From Triglochin maritima (Eukaryota; Streptophyta; Magnoliopsida; Alismatales; Juncaginaceae), in the NCBI GenBank assembly GCA_963682175.1, contig OY821784.1, forward strand, positions 30,733,621 through 30,797,620: DNA of 64,000 bases. Reading direction: 5' to 3'. The notes beneath the pieces are model-generated. The model saw nothing but the letters and a program-made list of their open reading frames with translations, searched no databases and was not told the origin of the DNA. Positions 42,231-55,801 of the stretch are shown one piece after another (the stretch's first letter is position 1; the number at the start of each line of letters is the position of its first letter). Both the position numbers and the translations under genes were made by a program.

Positions 42231-43721
42231 TGTAGGATCGTGTGAGTTATGGGTCCACTAATCACTATTAATCTAATCCCTAACTAATCAAACAATAAAC
42301 GCAGCGGAAACAAATTTAAAAACTAGTAGGGAAATAACATGCAAACCACAAAGAGACTCAGCATTTTTATAGAGGTTCGGCACCCCACCCGGGTCCTAGT
42401 CCTCTCTTGTAAGCTCCGCTCGACTCCGCGAGCTCCGTCTACGTCTTCACTAACCACTCCCCGTTCCGGGCCGGGAGAGAACGCCTTTACACCACAAGCA
42501 ACGCGAACAACCCTCGCTTGCTTGAATTCTTCCTCTCACAATCCGAGAGGGACACTTCGGGCTTTCACCGAAGTCCTTGCTTCTTTTGACAACACTTGTA
42601 ACTGAGTGGGATTCACTCTCTAATTGAGCACACTTTGAGTAGGATGAGTAATTGATCAAGTGTGTGAAGTTTAGGCTTATAGAGTGTAGAAATGGGAGCT
42701 TTGAGGATTGAGGTTTCTCTCTTAATGAGTTGGGACAATTGGAGTTGGAGAGTTGTGTTAACAACATGTCTTGATCCTCTATTTATAAGCTCCTAAAGAT
42801 TTCTAGCCGTTTGGACAAGATTTGATTGGGTTTTGTGCAAGATACACAAGGCAGAAAATCGGGCTGCAAATCTGTCCAGAACCGGTCGACCGAAACTACT
42901 AAACCGGTCGACCGTTCACTTGATTTCAAGGAGAACGGTCGAACAAATAAATATTCGGTCGGACAAACGAGCTAGAACTTAACTCTACTTAAGTGAATCG
43001 GTCGAACCAAAGTATGGTGCGGTCGACCGTTCAGGGGATTCGGTTGAGACAAAGGTGAAACGGTCGAACGAAGATATGTCGACCGATAGCAGGGAATTTT
43101 GTTCATGTTCAACCGGTCGACCGAATCAAGGTCATCGTTCGACCGGTTACCGAATGTATTTTGGGGTTAAGTTTGTTTTATACGAATACGACCGTTATAT
43201 GAATACGACAAGGAAAACGACCATATTAAAATCCGGGATCGGTCGACCGAAAAGGTAGAACCGGTCGACCGGTAGAGTTCGGTAAAATCACTGTGGAGAG
43301 TCTGTTATAAACCGGTCGAACTGAAAACTGGTTCGGTCGACCGGTTCACACAGGAAATCTGGGTTTAGGTTTTAAGTGATTTCCGACTAAGGTTTGGGTG
43401 ATCTAATGAAGTCCAAATTAGGTGAAATTTTGTGTGTGACTTCTCTAAGGAACCTAGTGTGTATGTGATAAGTTTTTAGCTATTGTATGCTCAATTTACA
43501 CATGTTCCTAAGACTCAAAATAAAATCAAGATTACAAGTCTTGATATAGCTTTATTACAAATCTTGACTTGATTTCCTTCCTTCCATGAGTCTTGATCAC
43601 CTGTAGAGGTTAGCACATGCAATATATATGCAATGCAATATGTGTGCTACTCTACATTACTTATGATTAAGATTAGGTTGATTAAATCATCAAAACAAGG
43701 ATTACGGCCAAAAAGCCAACA
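42231..43721 (-). repeat. Copia array LTR 3
   Basis: Has gcatttttatag with ggttcggcac, as LTRs 4 to 6 do, and gaaaactgg, as LTRs 2 and 6 do. Seven perfect cggtcgaccg palindromes lie at about 42882-43345. Confidence 0.95.
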
Positions 43722-44343
43722 ATCTCCCCCTTTTTGATGATGGCAACCTATATCTTAATACTTGAAATTTTTAAATGTAAACTATGCATATAAATGCTCC
43801 CCCTATGGATGTGCATAGTTTTTGTTCAATTGTAGCCAATTTTCAAGTAACTCCCCTTTAATTATCTCTCCCCCTTTGACATCCATCAAAAACAAAAATA
43901 ATTATGACTTTAAGCATAGAATTTGGATGTCTTGTAGTGAAGTTGCTCCCCCTAAATTTTGCACTTCATTACTCTAATAAAAGATATATCATTTAAGCTC
44001 CCCTATCAATAAGGCTAGATGGAAACTATGAGTATGATTCTAGTTAAGTTCAATTTAGTTTCAATTTAAGCCTTATTCTAACATCCATTTACAATATGAC
44101 ATTTAAAATCAATGGATGTGATATATGATTTGCAATGAATAGGGTTAATGATTTTCAATGAATTGAACACTAAGGATATGACAATTAAGCATATAAAACT
44201 AGATTAGAGCTAATTTAACATGAATTGTATAGATAGGAATTTTATACCAATGTTGAATTCGAATTTAGCTCCAATCTCATTTGGTGATGCAACCGGATTT
44301 GAATTTGACTCTTGAGCTCACCCGGTCACCACCAATTTCCTCT

Positions 44344-45996
44344 TCAAGCTCCTACAAGTGTAGATTTAGGTACCCAAACAACTTTGGGTCCTTGAACATT
44401 AGCTTTTGGGATCCAAACCATTTTGGCTTTGGGTGCCCACACACTTGAGGAACTAGACTTAACAAATAAATGCTTGCCATTTAAGGTAGTATGAGATACA
44501 TGGTTTTTCAAATGCACATTGTATCCTAAACCATGTTTAGCTAATGATTGTATTTGACTACTCAAAAGCATATCAAGCATTTTTGTTCCTTTAGTGAACA
44601 TTTCAAGATCTTTTCTTAATTGCATATTTGAAGCTTTAAGATCTACATGTTCATCAATAATGGGTGTTTTACTTAGACTAGCAAGTGATGATTCGTTTGA
44701 TTCAAGTCTAGCAATCACCTCATTCTTTTCATTCATGATTAATTCAATTTGGCATTTGAGATCATTTATAGTTTTTCTAGCATTTTTGTTCTTTTCACAA
44801 ATGATCTCATATTGTTTAACTAAATCATGAAATGCATTTTGTAGCTCATCATGTGTATATGATTCATCATTAGCGTTAGAGTTAGAGCTAGCACTAGAAT
44901 ATGATTTACTTGAACATGAATTACTTCTAGTGGAATAAGATTTAGAGGAGTTAGAAGCTACCTCACTTTGTTCATCTTCAATGGCCATGAAGCATGAATG
45001 TGCAACCTCTCTTCTACTTTGCAAGGAAGAGGATGATGATGATGGAGATGAAGAGTCATCCCAAGTGGCTTTGTGAGCTTCCTCCTTCCTTTCTTTCCTC
45101 TTACTCTTCTCATTTTCTCTTCTCCTCTCTCTTCTCTCATTTTTCTTCTCCCTCTCTTTTCTCTCATTTTCGCTCTCCTCCCTCTCTTTTTCTCTTTTCT
45201 CACTTCTTCTACCTCTTATTTCATTCTTTTCTCCCTTATCCCTCTTGACGTATTTGAAGAAGTCTTGGGCAAGGACCTCAATGTCCTCTTCTTCCACCCT
45301 CCTTGGCTCATCAAAATTTGCATGTAATGCCACCACGGAGTTTTTCTTTGAAGCTTCCTTCTCTCTTCGATGACTCAATTGGAGCTCATAGGCCATGAGA
45401 TTTCCAATGAGTTCCTCCATCTTCAATTTTGAAAGATCGTGCGATTCTTCGATTGCCACGACCTTGTCTTCCCAATCGTTGCTCAATGACCGGAGGAATT
45501 TTCGAGTCATCTCTCCTTCATTTATCCTTCTTCCAAGAATCAAAAGAGAGTTAGTGATATCGGTGAAGCAAGTGTTCATGTCTCTTATGTTCTCACCGAT
45601 TTGCATAGAAAATATTTCATATTTATGCATGAGAAGACTAACCCTAGTTTCTTTAGTTTTACTATCACCCTCATGATGCATTTGTAACATATGCCATATT
45701 TCATTTGCACTTTCACAACCCCTAATTCTATTGTATTCTCCCTCATTAAGGCCACAATAAAGAATGTTCATAATTTTAGAGTTCATTTCAATTTCTTTCA
45801 TTTGAGCCCTAGATAGAGAATCTAAATCATCTTCATTTGGGGCTATGTATGGATTTTGAATAAACTTCCAATACTTAAGGTCATTTGATATTAAAAAGAT
45901 TTTCATTCTATTTTTCCAATAATCATAATTTGACCCATTAAGCAAAGGAGGCCTTGTGGTGCATAAACCCTCTAAGTGATTAGATGTTGAAGCCAT
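44344..45996 (-). CDS. gag: Copia gag-like protein, unit 3
   Basis: 550 codons, intact. RRENEKSK as in unit 2, but Ser in VKSSSSS. Otherwise as unit 2. Confidence 0.9.
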   Translation of the reverse strand: MASTSNHLEGLCTTRPPLLNGSNYDYWKNRMKIFLISNDLKYWKFIQNPYIAPNEDDLDSLSRAQMKEIEMNSKIMNILYCGLNEGEYNRIRGCESANEIWHMLQMHHEGDSKTKETRVSLLMHKYEIFSMQIGENIRDMNTCFTDITNSLLILGRRINEGEMTRKFLRSLSNDWEDKVVAIEESHDLSKLKMEELIGNLMAYELQLSHRREKEASKKNSVVALHANFDEPRRVEEEDIEVLAQDFFKYVKRDKGEKNEIRGRRSEKREKEREESENERKEREKKNERRERRRENEKSKRKERKEEAHKATWDDSSSPSSSSSSLQSRREVAHSCFMAIEDEQSEVASNSSKSYSTRSNSCSSKSYSSASSNSNANDESYTHDELQNAFHDLVKQYEIICEKNKNARKTINDLKCQIELIMNEKNEVIARLESNESSLASLSKTPIIDEHVDLKASNMQLRKDLEMFTKGTKMLDMLLSSQIQSLAKHGLGYNVHLKNHVSHTTLNGKHLFVKSSSSSVWAPKAKMVWIPKANVQGPKVVWVPKSTLVGA

Positions 45997-46049
45997 GCTA
46001 AAATTATGGTAAAGTAATGAAATTTAGCTAACAAGGCTCTGATACCAAA

Positions 46050-47540
46050 TGTAGGATCGTGTGAGTTATGGGTCCACTAATCACTATTAATCTAATCCCT
46101 AACTAATCAAACAATAAACGCAGCGGAAACAAATTTAAAAACCAGTAGGGAAATAACATGCAAACCACAAAGAGACTCAGCATTTTTATAGAGGTTCGGC
46201 ACCCCACCCGGGTCCTAGTCCTCTCTTGTAAGCTCCGCTCGACTCCGCGAGCTCCGTCTACGTCTTCACTAACCACTCCCCGTTCCGGGCCGGGAGAGAA
46301 CGCCTTTACACCACAAGCAACGCGAACAACCCTCGCTTGCTTGAATTCTTCCTCTCACAATCCGAGAGGGACACTTCGGGCTTTCACCGAAGTCCTTGCT
46401 TCTTTTGACAACACTTGTAACTGAGTGGGATTCACTCTCTAATTGAGCACACTTTGAGTAGGATGAGTAATTGATCAAGTGTGTGAAGTTTAGGCTTATA
46501 GAGTGTAGAAATGGGAGCTTTGAGGATTGAGGTTTCTCTCTTAATGAGTTGGGACAATTGGAGTTGGAGAGTTGTGTTAACAACATGTCTTGATCCTCTA
46601 TTTATAAGCTCCTAAAGATTTCTAGCCGTTTGGACAAGATTTGATTGGGTTTTGTGCAAGATACACAAGGCAGAAAATCGGGCTGCAAATCTGTCCAGAA
46701 CCGGTCGACCGAAACTACTAAACCGGTCGACCGTTCACTTGATTTCAAGGAGAACGGTCGAACAAATAAATATTCGGTCGGACAAACGAGCTAGAACTTA
46801 ACTCTACTTAAGTGAATCGGTCGAACCAAAGTATGGTGCGGTCGACCGTTCAGGGGATTCGGTTGAGACAAAGGTGAAACGGTCGAACGAAGATATGTCG
46901 ACCGATAGCAGGGAATTTTGTTCATGTTCAACCGGTCGACCGAATCAAGGTCATCGTTCGACCGGTTACCGAATGTATTTTGGGGTTAAGTTTGTTTTAT
47001 ACGAATACGACCGTTATATGAATACGACAAGGAAAACGACCATATTAAAATCCGGGATCGGTCGACCGAAAAGGTAGAACCGGTCGACCGGTAGAGTTCG
47101 GTAAAATCACTGTGGAGAGTCTGTTATAAACCGGTCGAACTGAGAACTGGTTCGGTCGACCGGTTCACACAGGAAATCTGGGTTTAGGTTTTAAGTGATT
47201 TCCGACTAAGGTTTGGGTGATCTAATGAAGTCCAAATTAGGTGAAATTTTGTGTGTGACTTCTCTAAGGAACCTAGTGTGTATGTGATAAGTTTTTAGCT
47301 ATTGTATGCTCAATTTACACATGTTCCTAAGACTCAAAATAAAATCAAGATTACAAGTCTTGATATAGCTTTATTACAAATCTTGACTTGATTTCCTTCC
47401 TTCCATGAGTCTTGATCACCTGTAGAGGTTAGCACATGCAATATATATGCAATGCAATATGTGTGCTACTCTACATTACTTATGATTAAGATTAGGTTGA
47501 TTAAATCATCAAAACAAGGATTACGGCCAAAAAGCCAACA
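46050..47540 (-). repeat. Copia array LTR 4
   Basis: gcatttttatag type, with gagaactgg. Private change accagtagg for actagtagg near its start. Confidence 0.95.
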
Positions 47541-48162
47541 ATCTCCCCCTTTTTGATGATGGCAACCTATATCTTAATACTTGAAATTTTTAAATGTAAA
47601 CTATGCATATAAATGCTCCCCCTATGGATGTGCATAGTTTTTGTTCAATTGTAGCCAATTTTCAAGTAACTCCCCTTTAATTATCTCTCCCCCTTTGACA
47701 TCCATCAAAAACAAAAATAATTATGACTTTAAGCATAGAATTTGGATGTCTTGTAGTGAAGTTGCTCCCCCTAAATTTTGCACTTCATTACTCTAATAAA
47801 AGATATATCATTTAAGCTCCCCTATCAATAAGGCTAGATGGAAACTATGAGTATGATTCTAGTTAAGTTCAATTTAGTTTCAATTTAAGCCTTATTCTAA
47901 CATCCATTTACAATATGACATTTAAAATCAATGGATGTGATATATGATTTGCAATGAATAGGGTTAATGATTTTCAATGAATTGAACACTAAGGATATGA
48001 CAATTAAGCATATAAAACTAGATTAGAGCTAATTTAACATGAATTGTATAGATAGGAATTTTATACCAATGTTGAATTCGAATTTAGCTCCAATCTCATT
48101 TGGTGATGCAACCGGATTTGAATTTGACTCTTGAGCTCACCCGGTCACCACCAATTTCCTCT

Positions 48163-49815
48163 TCAAGCTCCTACAAGTGTAGATTTAGGTACCCAAACAA
48201 CTTTGGGTCCTTGAACATTAGCTTTTGGGATCCAAACCATTTTGGCTTTGGGTGCCCACACACTTGAGGAACTAGACTTAACAAATAAATGCTTGCCATT
48301 TAAGGTAGTATGAGATACATGGTTTTTCAAATGCACATTGTATCCTAAACCATGTTTAGCTAATGATTGTATTTGACTACTCAAAAGCATATCAAGCATT
48401 TTTGTTCCTTTAGTGAACATTTCAAGATCTTTTCTTAATTGCATATTTGAAGCTTTAAGATCTACATGTTCATCAATAATGGGTGTTTTACTTAGACTAG
48501 CAAGTGATGATTCGTTTGATTCAAGTCTAGCAATCACCTCATTCTTTTCATTCATGATTAATTCAATTTGGCATTTGAGATCATTTATAGTTTTTCTAGC
48601 ATTTTTGTTCTTTTCACAAATGATCTCATATTGTTTAACTAAATCATGAAATGCATTTTGTAGCTCATCATGTGTATATGATTCATCATTAGCATTAGAG
48701 TTAGAGCTAGCACTAGAATATGATTTACTTGAACATGAATTACTTCTAGTGGAATAAGATTTAGAGGAGTTAGAAGCTACCTCACTTTGTTCATCTTCAA
48801 TGGCCATGAAGCATGAATGTGCAACCTCTCTTCTACTTTGCAAGGAAGAGGATGATGATGATGGAGATGAAGAGTCATCCCAAGTGGCTTTGTGAGCTTC
48901 CTCCTTCCTTTCTTTCCTCTTACTCTTCTCCTTTTCTCTTCTCCTCTCTCTTCTCTCATTTTTCTTCTCCCTCTCTTTTCTCTCATTTTCGCTCTCCTCC
49001 CTCTCTTTTTCTCTTTTCTCACTTCTTCTACCTCTTATTTCATTCTTTTCTCCCTTATCCCTCTTGACGTATTTGAAGAAGTCTTGGGCAAGGACCTCAA
49101 TGTCCTCTTCTTCCACCCTCCTTGGCTCATCAAAATTTGCATGTAATGCCACCACGGAGTTTTTCTTTGAAGCTTCCTTCTCTCTTCGATGACTCAATTG
49201 GAGCTCATAGGCCATGAGATTTCCAATGAGTTCCTCCATCTTCAATTTTGAAAGATCGTGCGATTCTTCGATTGCCACGACCTTGTCTTCCCAATCGTTG
49301 CTCAATGACCGGAGGAATTTTCGAGTCATCTCTCCTTCATTTATCCTTCTTCCAAGAATCAAAAGAGAGTTAGTGATATCGGTGAAGCAAGTGTTCATGT
49401 CTCTTATGTTCTCACCGATTTGCATAGAAAATATTTCATATTTATGCATGAGAAGACTAACCCTAGTTTCTTTAGTTTTACTATCACCCTCATGATGCAT
49501 TTGTAACATATGCCATATTTCATTTGCACTTTCACAACCCCTAATTCTATTGTATTCTCCCTCATTAAGGCCACAATAAAGAATGTTCATAATTTTAGAG
49601 TTCATTTCAATTTCTTTAATTTGAGCCCTAGATAGAGAATCTAAATCATCTTCATTTGGGGCTATGTATGGATTTTGAATAAACTTCCAATACTTAAGGT
49701 CATTTGATATTAAAAAGATTTTCATTCTATTTTTCCAATAATCATAATTTGACCCATTAAGCAAAGGAGGCCTTGTGGTGCATAAACCCTCTAAGTGATT
49801 AGATGTTGAAGCCAT
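48163..49815 (-). CDS. gag: Copia gag-like protein, unit 4
   Basis: 550 codons, intact. Private Ile in SRAQIKEIE (Met elsewhere). RREKEKSK. Confidence 0.9.
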   Translation of the reverse strand: MASTSNHLEGLCTTRPPLLNGSNYDYWKNRMKIFLISNDLKYWKFIQNPYIAPNEDDLDSLSRAQIKEIEMNSKIMNILYCGLNEGEYNRIRGCESANEIWHMLQMHHEGDSKTKETRVSLLMHKYEIFSMQIGENIRDMNTCFTDITNSLLILGRRINEGEMTRKFLRSLSNDWEDKVVAIEESHDLSKLKMEELIGNLMAYELQLSHRREKEASKKNSVVALHANFDEPRRVEEEDIEVLAQDFFKYVKRDKGEKNEIRGRRSEKREKEREESENERKEREKKNERRERRREKEKSKRKERKEEAHKATWDDSSSPSSSSSSLQSRREVAHSCFMAIEDEQSEVASNSSKSYSTRSNSCSSKSYSSASSNSNANDESYTHDELQNAFHDLVKQYEIICEKNKNARKTINDLKCQIELIMNEKNEVIARLESNESSLASLSKTPIIDEHVDLKASNMQLRKDLEMFTKGTKMLDMLLSSQIQSLAKHGLGYNVHLKNHVSHTTLNGKHLFVKSSSSSVWAPKAKMVWIPKANVQGPKVVWVPKSTLVGA

Positions 49816-49868
49816 GCTAAAATTATGGTAAAGTAATGAAATTTAGCTAACAAGGCTCTGATACCAAA

Positions 49869-51360
49869 TGTAGGATCGTGTGAGTTATGGGTCCCCTTAA
49901 GTACTATTAATCTAATCCCTAACTAATCAAACAATAAACGCAGCGGAAACAAATTTAAAAACTAGTAGGGAAATAACATGCAAACCACAAAGAGACTCAG
50001 CATTTTTATAGAGGTTCGGCACCCCACCCGGGTCCTAGTCCTCTCTTGTAAGCTCCGCTCGACTCCGCGAGCTCCGTCTACGTCTTCACTAACCACTCCC
50101 CGTTCCGGGCCGGGAGAGAACGCCTTTACACCACAAGCAACGCGAACAACCCTCGCTTGCTTGAATTCTTCCTCTCACAATCCGAGAGGGACACTTCGGG
50201 CTTTCACCGAAGTCCTTGCTTCTTTTGACAACACTTGTAACTGAGTGGGATTCACTCTCTAATTGAGCACACTTTGAGTAGGATGAGTAATTGATCAAGT
50301 GTGTGAAGTTTAGGCTTATAGAGTGTAGAAATGGGAGCTTTGAGGATTGAGGTTTCTCTCTTAATGTGTTGGGACAATTGGAGTTGGAGAGTTGTGTTAA
50401 CAACATGTCTTGATCCTCTATTTATAAGCTCCTAAAGATTTCTAGCCGTTTGGACAAGATTTGATTGGGTTTTGTGCAAGATACACAAGGCAGAAAATCG
50501 GGCTGCAAATCTGTCCAGAACCGGTCGACCGAAACTACTAAACCGGTCGACCGTTCACTTGATTTCAAGGAGAACGGTCGAACAAATAAATATTCGGTCG
50601 GACAAACGAGCTAGAACTTAACTCTACTTAAGTGAATCGGTCGAACCAAAGTATGGTGCGGTCGACCGTTCAGGGGATTCGGTTGAGACAAAGGTGAAAC
50701 GGTCGAACGAAGATATGTCGACCGATAGCAGGGAATTTTGTTCATGTTCAACCGGTCGACCGAATCAAGGTCATCGTTCGACCGGTTACCGAATGTATTT
50801 TGGGGTTAAGTTTGTTTTATACGAATACGACCGTTATATGAATACGACAAGGAAAACGACCATATTAAAATCCGGGATCGGTCGACCGAAAAGGTAGAAC
50901 CGGTCGACCGGTAGAGTTCGGTAAAATCACTGTGGAGAGTCTGTTATAAACCGGTCGAACTGAGAACTGGTTCGGTCGACCGGTTCACACAGGAAATCTG
51001 GGTTTAGGTTTTAAGTGATTTCCGACTAAGGTTTGGGTGATCTAATGAAGTCCAAATTAGGTGAAATTTTGTGTGTGACTTCTCTAAGGAACCTAGTGTG
51101 TATGTGATAAGTTTTTAGCTATTGTATGCTCAATTTACACATGTTCCTAAGACTCAAAATAAAATCAAGATTACAAGTCTTGATATAGCTTTATTACAAA
51201 TCTTGACTTGATTTCCTTCCTTCCATGAGTCTTGATCACCTGTAGAGGTTAGCACATGCAATATATATGCAATGCAATATGTGTGCTACTCTACATTACT
51301 TATGATTAAGATTAGGTTGATTAAATCATCAAAACAAGGATTACGGCCAAAAAGCCAACA
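49869..51360 (-). repeat. Copia array LTR 5
   Basis: 1,492 bp, one base longer than the others: near its start gtccccttaagtactatt replaces gtccactaatcactatt, a clustered change not seen elsewhere. Also gtgttggg for gagttggg near 50367. Confidence 0.95.
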
Positions 51361-51982
51361 ATCTCCCCCTTTTTGATGATGGCAACCTATATCTTAATAC
51401 TTGAAATTTTTAAATGTAAACTATGCATATAAATGCTCCCCCTATGGATGTGCATAGTTTTTGTTCAATTGTAGCCAATTTTCAAGTAACTCCCCTTTAA
51501 TTATCTCTCCCCCTTTGACATCCATCAAAAACAAAAATAATTATGACTTTAAGCATAGAATTTGGATGTCTTGTAGTGAAGTTGCTCCCCCTAAATTTTG
51601 CACTTCATTACTCTAATAAAAGATATATCATTTAAGCTCCCCTATCAATAAGGCTAGATGGAAACTATGAGTATGATTCTAGTTAAGTTCAATTTAGTTT
51701 CAATTTAAGCCTTATTCTAACATCCATTTACAATATGACATTTAAAATCAATGGATGTGATATATGATTTGCAATGAATAGGGTTAATGATTTTCAATGA
51801 ATTGAACACTAAGGATATGACAATTAAGCATATAAAACTAGATTAGAGCTAATTTAACATGAATTGTATAGATAGGAATTTTATACCAATGTTGAATTCG
51901 AATTTAGCTCCAATCTCATTTGGTGATGCAACCGGATTTGAATTTGACTCTTGAGCTCACCCGGTCACCACCAATTTCCTCT

Positions 51983-53635
51983 TCAAGCTCCTACAAGTGT
52001 AGATTTAGGTACCCAAACAACTTTGGGTCCTTGAACATTAGCTTTTGGGATCCAAACCATTTTGGCTTTGGGTGCCCACACACTTGAGGAACTATACTTA
52101 ACAAATAAATGCTTGCCATTTAAGGTAGTATGAGATACATGGTTTTTCAAATGCACATTGTATCCTAAACCATGTTTAGCTAATGATTGTATTTGACTAC
52201 TCAAAAGCATATCAAGCATTTTTGTTCCTTTAGTGAACATTTCAAGATCTTTTCTTAATTGCATATTTGAAGCTTTAAGATCTACATGTTCATCAATAAT
52301 GGGTGTTTTACTTAGACTAGCAAGTGATGATTCGTTTGATTCAAGTCTAGCAATCACCTCATTCTTTTCATTCATGATTAATTCAATTTGGCATTTGAGA
52401 TCATTTATAGTTTTTCTAGCATTTTTGTTCTTTTCACAAATGATCTCATATTGTTTAACTAAATCATGAAATGCATTTTGTAGCTCATCATGTGTATATG
52501 ATTCATCATTAGCGTTAGAGTTAGAGCTAGCACTAGAATATGATTTACTTGAACATGAATTACTTCTAGTGGAATAAGATTTAGAGGAGTTAGAAGCTAC
52601 CTCACTTTGTTCATCTTCAATGGCCATGAAGCATGAATGTGCAACCTCTCTTCTACTTTGCAAGGAAGAGGATGATGATGATGGAGATGAAGAGTCATCC
52701 CAAGTGGCTTTGTGAGCTTCCTCCTTCCTTTCTTTCCTCTTACTCTTCTCCTTTTCTCTTCTCCTCTCTCTTCTCTCATTTTTCTTCTCCCTCTCTTTTC
52801 TCTCATTTTCGCTCTCCTCCCTCTCTTTTTCTCTTTTCTCACTTCTTCTACCTCTTATTTCATTCTTTTCTCCCTTATCCCTCTTGACGTATTTGAAGAA
52901 GTCTTGGGCAAGGACCTCAATGTCCTCTTCTTCCACCCTCCTTGGCTCATCAAAATTTGCATGTAATGCCACCACGGAGTTTTTCTTTGAAGCTTCCTTC
53001 TCTCTTCGATGACTCAATTGGAGCTCATAGGCCATGAGATTTCCAATGAGTTCCTCCATCTTCAATTTTGAAAGATCGTGCGATTCTTCGATTGCCACGA
53101 CCTTGTCTTCCCAATCGTTGCTCAATGACCGGAGGAATTTTCGAGTCATCTCTCCTTCATTTATCCTTCTTCCAAGAATCAAAAGAGAGTTAGTGATATC
53201 GGTGAAGCAAGTGTTCATGTCTCTTATGTTCTCACCGATTTGCATAGAAAATATTTCATATTTATGCATGAGAAGACTAACCCTAGTTTCTTTAGTTTTA
53301 CTATCACCCTCATGATGCATTTGTAACATATGCCATATTTCATTTGCACTTTCACAACCCCTAATTCTATTGTATTCTCCCTCATTAAGGCCACAATAAA
53401 GAATGTTCATAATTTTAGAGTTCATTTCAATTTCTTTCATTTGAGCCCTAGATAGAGAATCTAAATCATCTTCATTTGGGGCTATGTATGGATTTTGAAT
53501 AAACTTCCAATACTTAAGGTCATTTGATATTAAAAAGATTTTCATTCTATTTTTCCAATAATCATAATTTGACCCATTAAGCAAAGGAGGCCTTGTGGTG
53601 CATAAACCCTCTAAGTGATTAGATGTTGAAGCCAT
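51983..53635 (-). CDS. gag: Copia gag-like protein, unit 5
   Basis: 550 codons, intact. Tyr in VKYSSSS as in unit 2, with RREKEKSK. Confidence 0.9.
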   Translation of the reverse strand: MASTSNHLEGLCTTRPPLLNGSNYDYWKNRMKIFLISNDLKYWKFIQNPYIAPNEDDLDSLSRAQMKEIEMNSKIMNILYCGLNEGEYNRIRGCESANEIWHMLQMHHEGDSKTKETRVSLLMHKYEIFSMQIGENIRDMNTCFTDITNSLLILGRRINEGEMTRKFLRSLSNDWEDKVVAIEESHDLSKLKMEELIGNLMAYELQLSHRREKEASKKNSVVALHANFDEPRRVEEEDIEVLAQDFFKYVKRDKGEKNEIRGRRSEKREKEREESENERKEREKKNERRERRREKEKSKRKERKEEAHKATWDDSSSPSSSSSSLQSRREVAHSCFMAIEDEQSEVASNSSKSYSTRSNSCSSKSYSSASSNSNANDESYTHDELQNAFHDLVKQYEIICEKNKNARKTINDLKCQIELIMNEKNEVIARLESNESSLASLSKTPIIDEHVDLKASNMQLRKDLEMFTKGTKMLDMLLSSQIQSLAKHGLGYNVHLKNHVSHTTLNGKHLFVKYSSSSVWAPKAKMVWIPKANVQGPKVVWVPKSTLVGA

Positions 53636-53688
53636 GCTAAAATTATGGTAAAGTAATGAAATTTAGCTAACAAGGCTCTGATACCAAA

Positions 53689-55179
53689 TGTAGGATCGTG
53701 TGAGTTATGGGTCCACTAATCACTATTAATCTAATCCCTAACTAATCAAACAATAAACGCAGCGGAAACAAATTTAAAAACTAGTAGGGAAATAACATGC
53801 AAACCACAAAGAGACTCAGCATTTTTATAGAGGTTCGGCACCCCACCCGGGTCCTAGTCCTCTCTTGTAAGCTCCGCTCGACTCCGCGAGCTCCGTCTAC
53901 GTCTTCACTAACCACTCCCCGTTCCGGGCCGGGAGAGAACGCCTTTACACCACAAGCAACGCGAACAACCCTCGCTTGCTTGAATTCTTCCTCTCACAAT
54001 CCGAGAGGGACACTTCGGGCTTTCACCGAAGTCCTTGCTTCTTTTGACAACACTTGTAACTGAGTGGGATTCACTCTCTAATTGAGCACACTTTGAGTAG
54101 GATGAGTAATTGATCAAGTGTGTGAAGTTTAGGCTTATAGAGTGTAGAAATGGGAGCTTTGAGGATTGAGGTTTCTCTCTTAATGAGTTGGGACAATTGG
54201 AGTTGGAGAGTTGTGTTAACAACATGTCTTGATCCTCTATTTATAAGCTCCTAAAGATTTCTAGCCGTTTGGACAAGATTTGATTGGGTTTTGTGCAAGA
54301 TACACAAGGCAGAAAATCGGGCTGCAAATCTGTCCAGAACCGGTCGACCGAAACTACTAAACCGGTCGACCGTTCACTTGATTTCAAGGAGAACGGTCGA
54401 ACAAATAAATATTCGGTCGGACAAACGAGCTAGAACTTAACTCTACTTAAGTGAATCGGTCGAACCAAAGTATGGTGCGGTCGACCGTTCAGGGGATTCG
54501 GTTGAGACAAAGGTGAAACGGTCGAACGAAGATATGTCGACCGATAGCAGGGAATTTTGTTCATGTTCAACCGGTCGACCGAATCAAGGTCATCGTTCGA
54601 CCGGTTACCGAATGTATTTTGGGGTTAAGTTTGTTTTATACGAATACGACCGTTATATGAATACGACAAGGAAAACGACCATATTAAAATCCGGGATCGG
54701 TCGACCGAAAAGGTAGAACCGGTCGACCGGTAGAGTTCGGTAAAATCACTGTGGAGAGTCTGTTATAAACCGGTCGAACTGAAAACTGGTTCGGTCGACC
54801 GGTTCACACAGGAAATCTGGGTTTAGGTTTTAAGTGATTTCCGACTAAGGTTTGGGTGATCTAATGAAGTCCAAATTAGGTGAAATTTTGTGTGTGACTT
54901 CTCTAAGGAACCTAGTGTGTATGTGATAAGTTTTTAGCTATTGTATGCTCAATTTACACATGTTCCTAAGACTCAAAATAAAATCAAGATTACAAGTCTT
55001 GATATAGCTTTATTACAAATCTTGACTTGATTTCCTTCCTTCCATGAGTCTTGATCACCTGTAGAGGTTAGCACATGCAATATATATGCAATGCAATATG
55101 TGTGCTACTCTACATTACTTATGATTAAGATTAGGTTGATTAAATCATCAAAACAAGGATTACGGCCAAAAAGCCAACA
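53689..55179 (-). repeat. Copia array LTR 6
   Basis: gcatttttatag type with gaaaactgg. The stretch unit 5 internal plus LTR 6 resembles unit 2 internal plus LTR 3. Confidence 0.95.
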
Positions 55180-55801
55180 ATCTCCCCCTTTTTGATGATG
55201 GCAACCTATATCTTAATACTTGAAATTTTTAAATGTAAACTATGCATATAAATGCTCCCCCTATGGATGTGCATAGTTTTTGTTCAATTGTAGCCAATTT
55301 TCAAGTAACTCCCCTTTAATTATCTCTCCCCCTTTGACATCCATCAAAAACAAAAATAATTATGACTTTAAGCATAGAATTTGGATGTCTTGTAGTGAAG
55401 TTGCTCCCCCTAAATTTTGCACTTCATTACTCTAATAAAAGATATATCATTTAAGCTCCCCTATCAATAAGGCTAGATGGAAACTATGAGTATGATTCTA
55501 GTTAAGTTCAATTTAGTTTCAATTTAAGCCTTATTCTAACATCCATTTACAATATGACATTTAAAATCAATGGATGTGATATATGATTTGCAATGAATAG
55601 GGTTAATGATTTTCAATGAATTGAACACTAAGGATATGACAATTAAGCATATAAAACTAGATTAGAGCTAATTTAACATGAATTGTATAGATAGGAATTT
55701 TATACCAATGTTGAATTCGAATTTAGCTCCAATCTCATTTGGTGATGCAACCGGATTTGAATTTGACTCTTGAGCTCACCCGGTCACCACCAATTTCCTC
55801 T

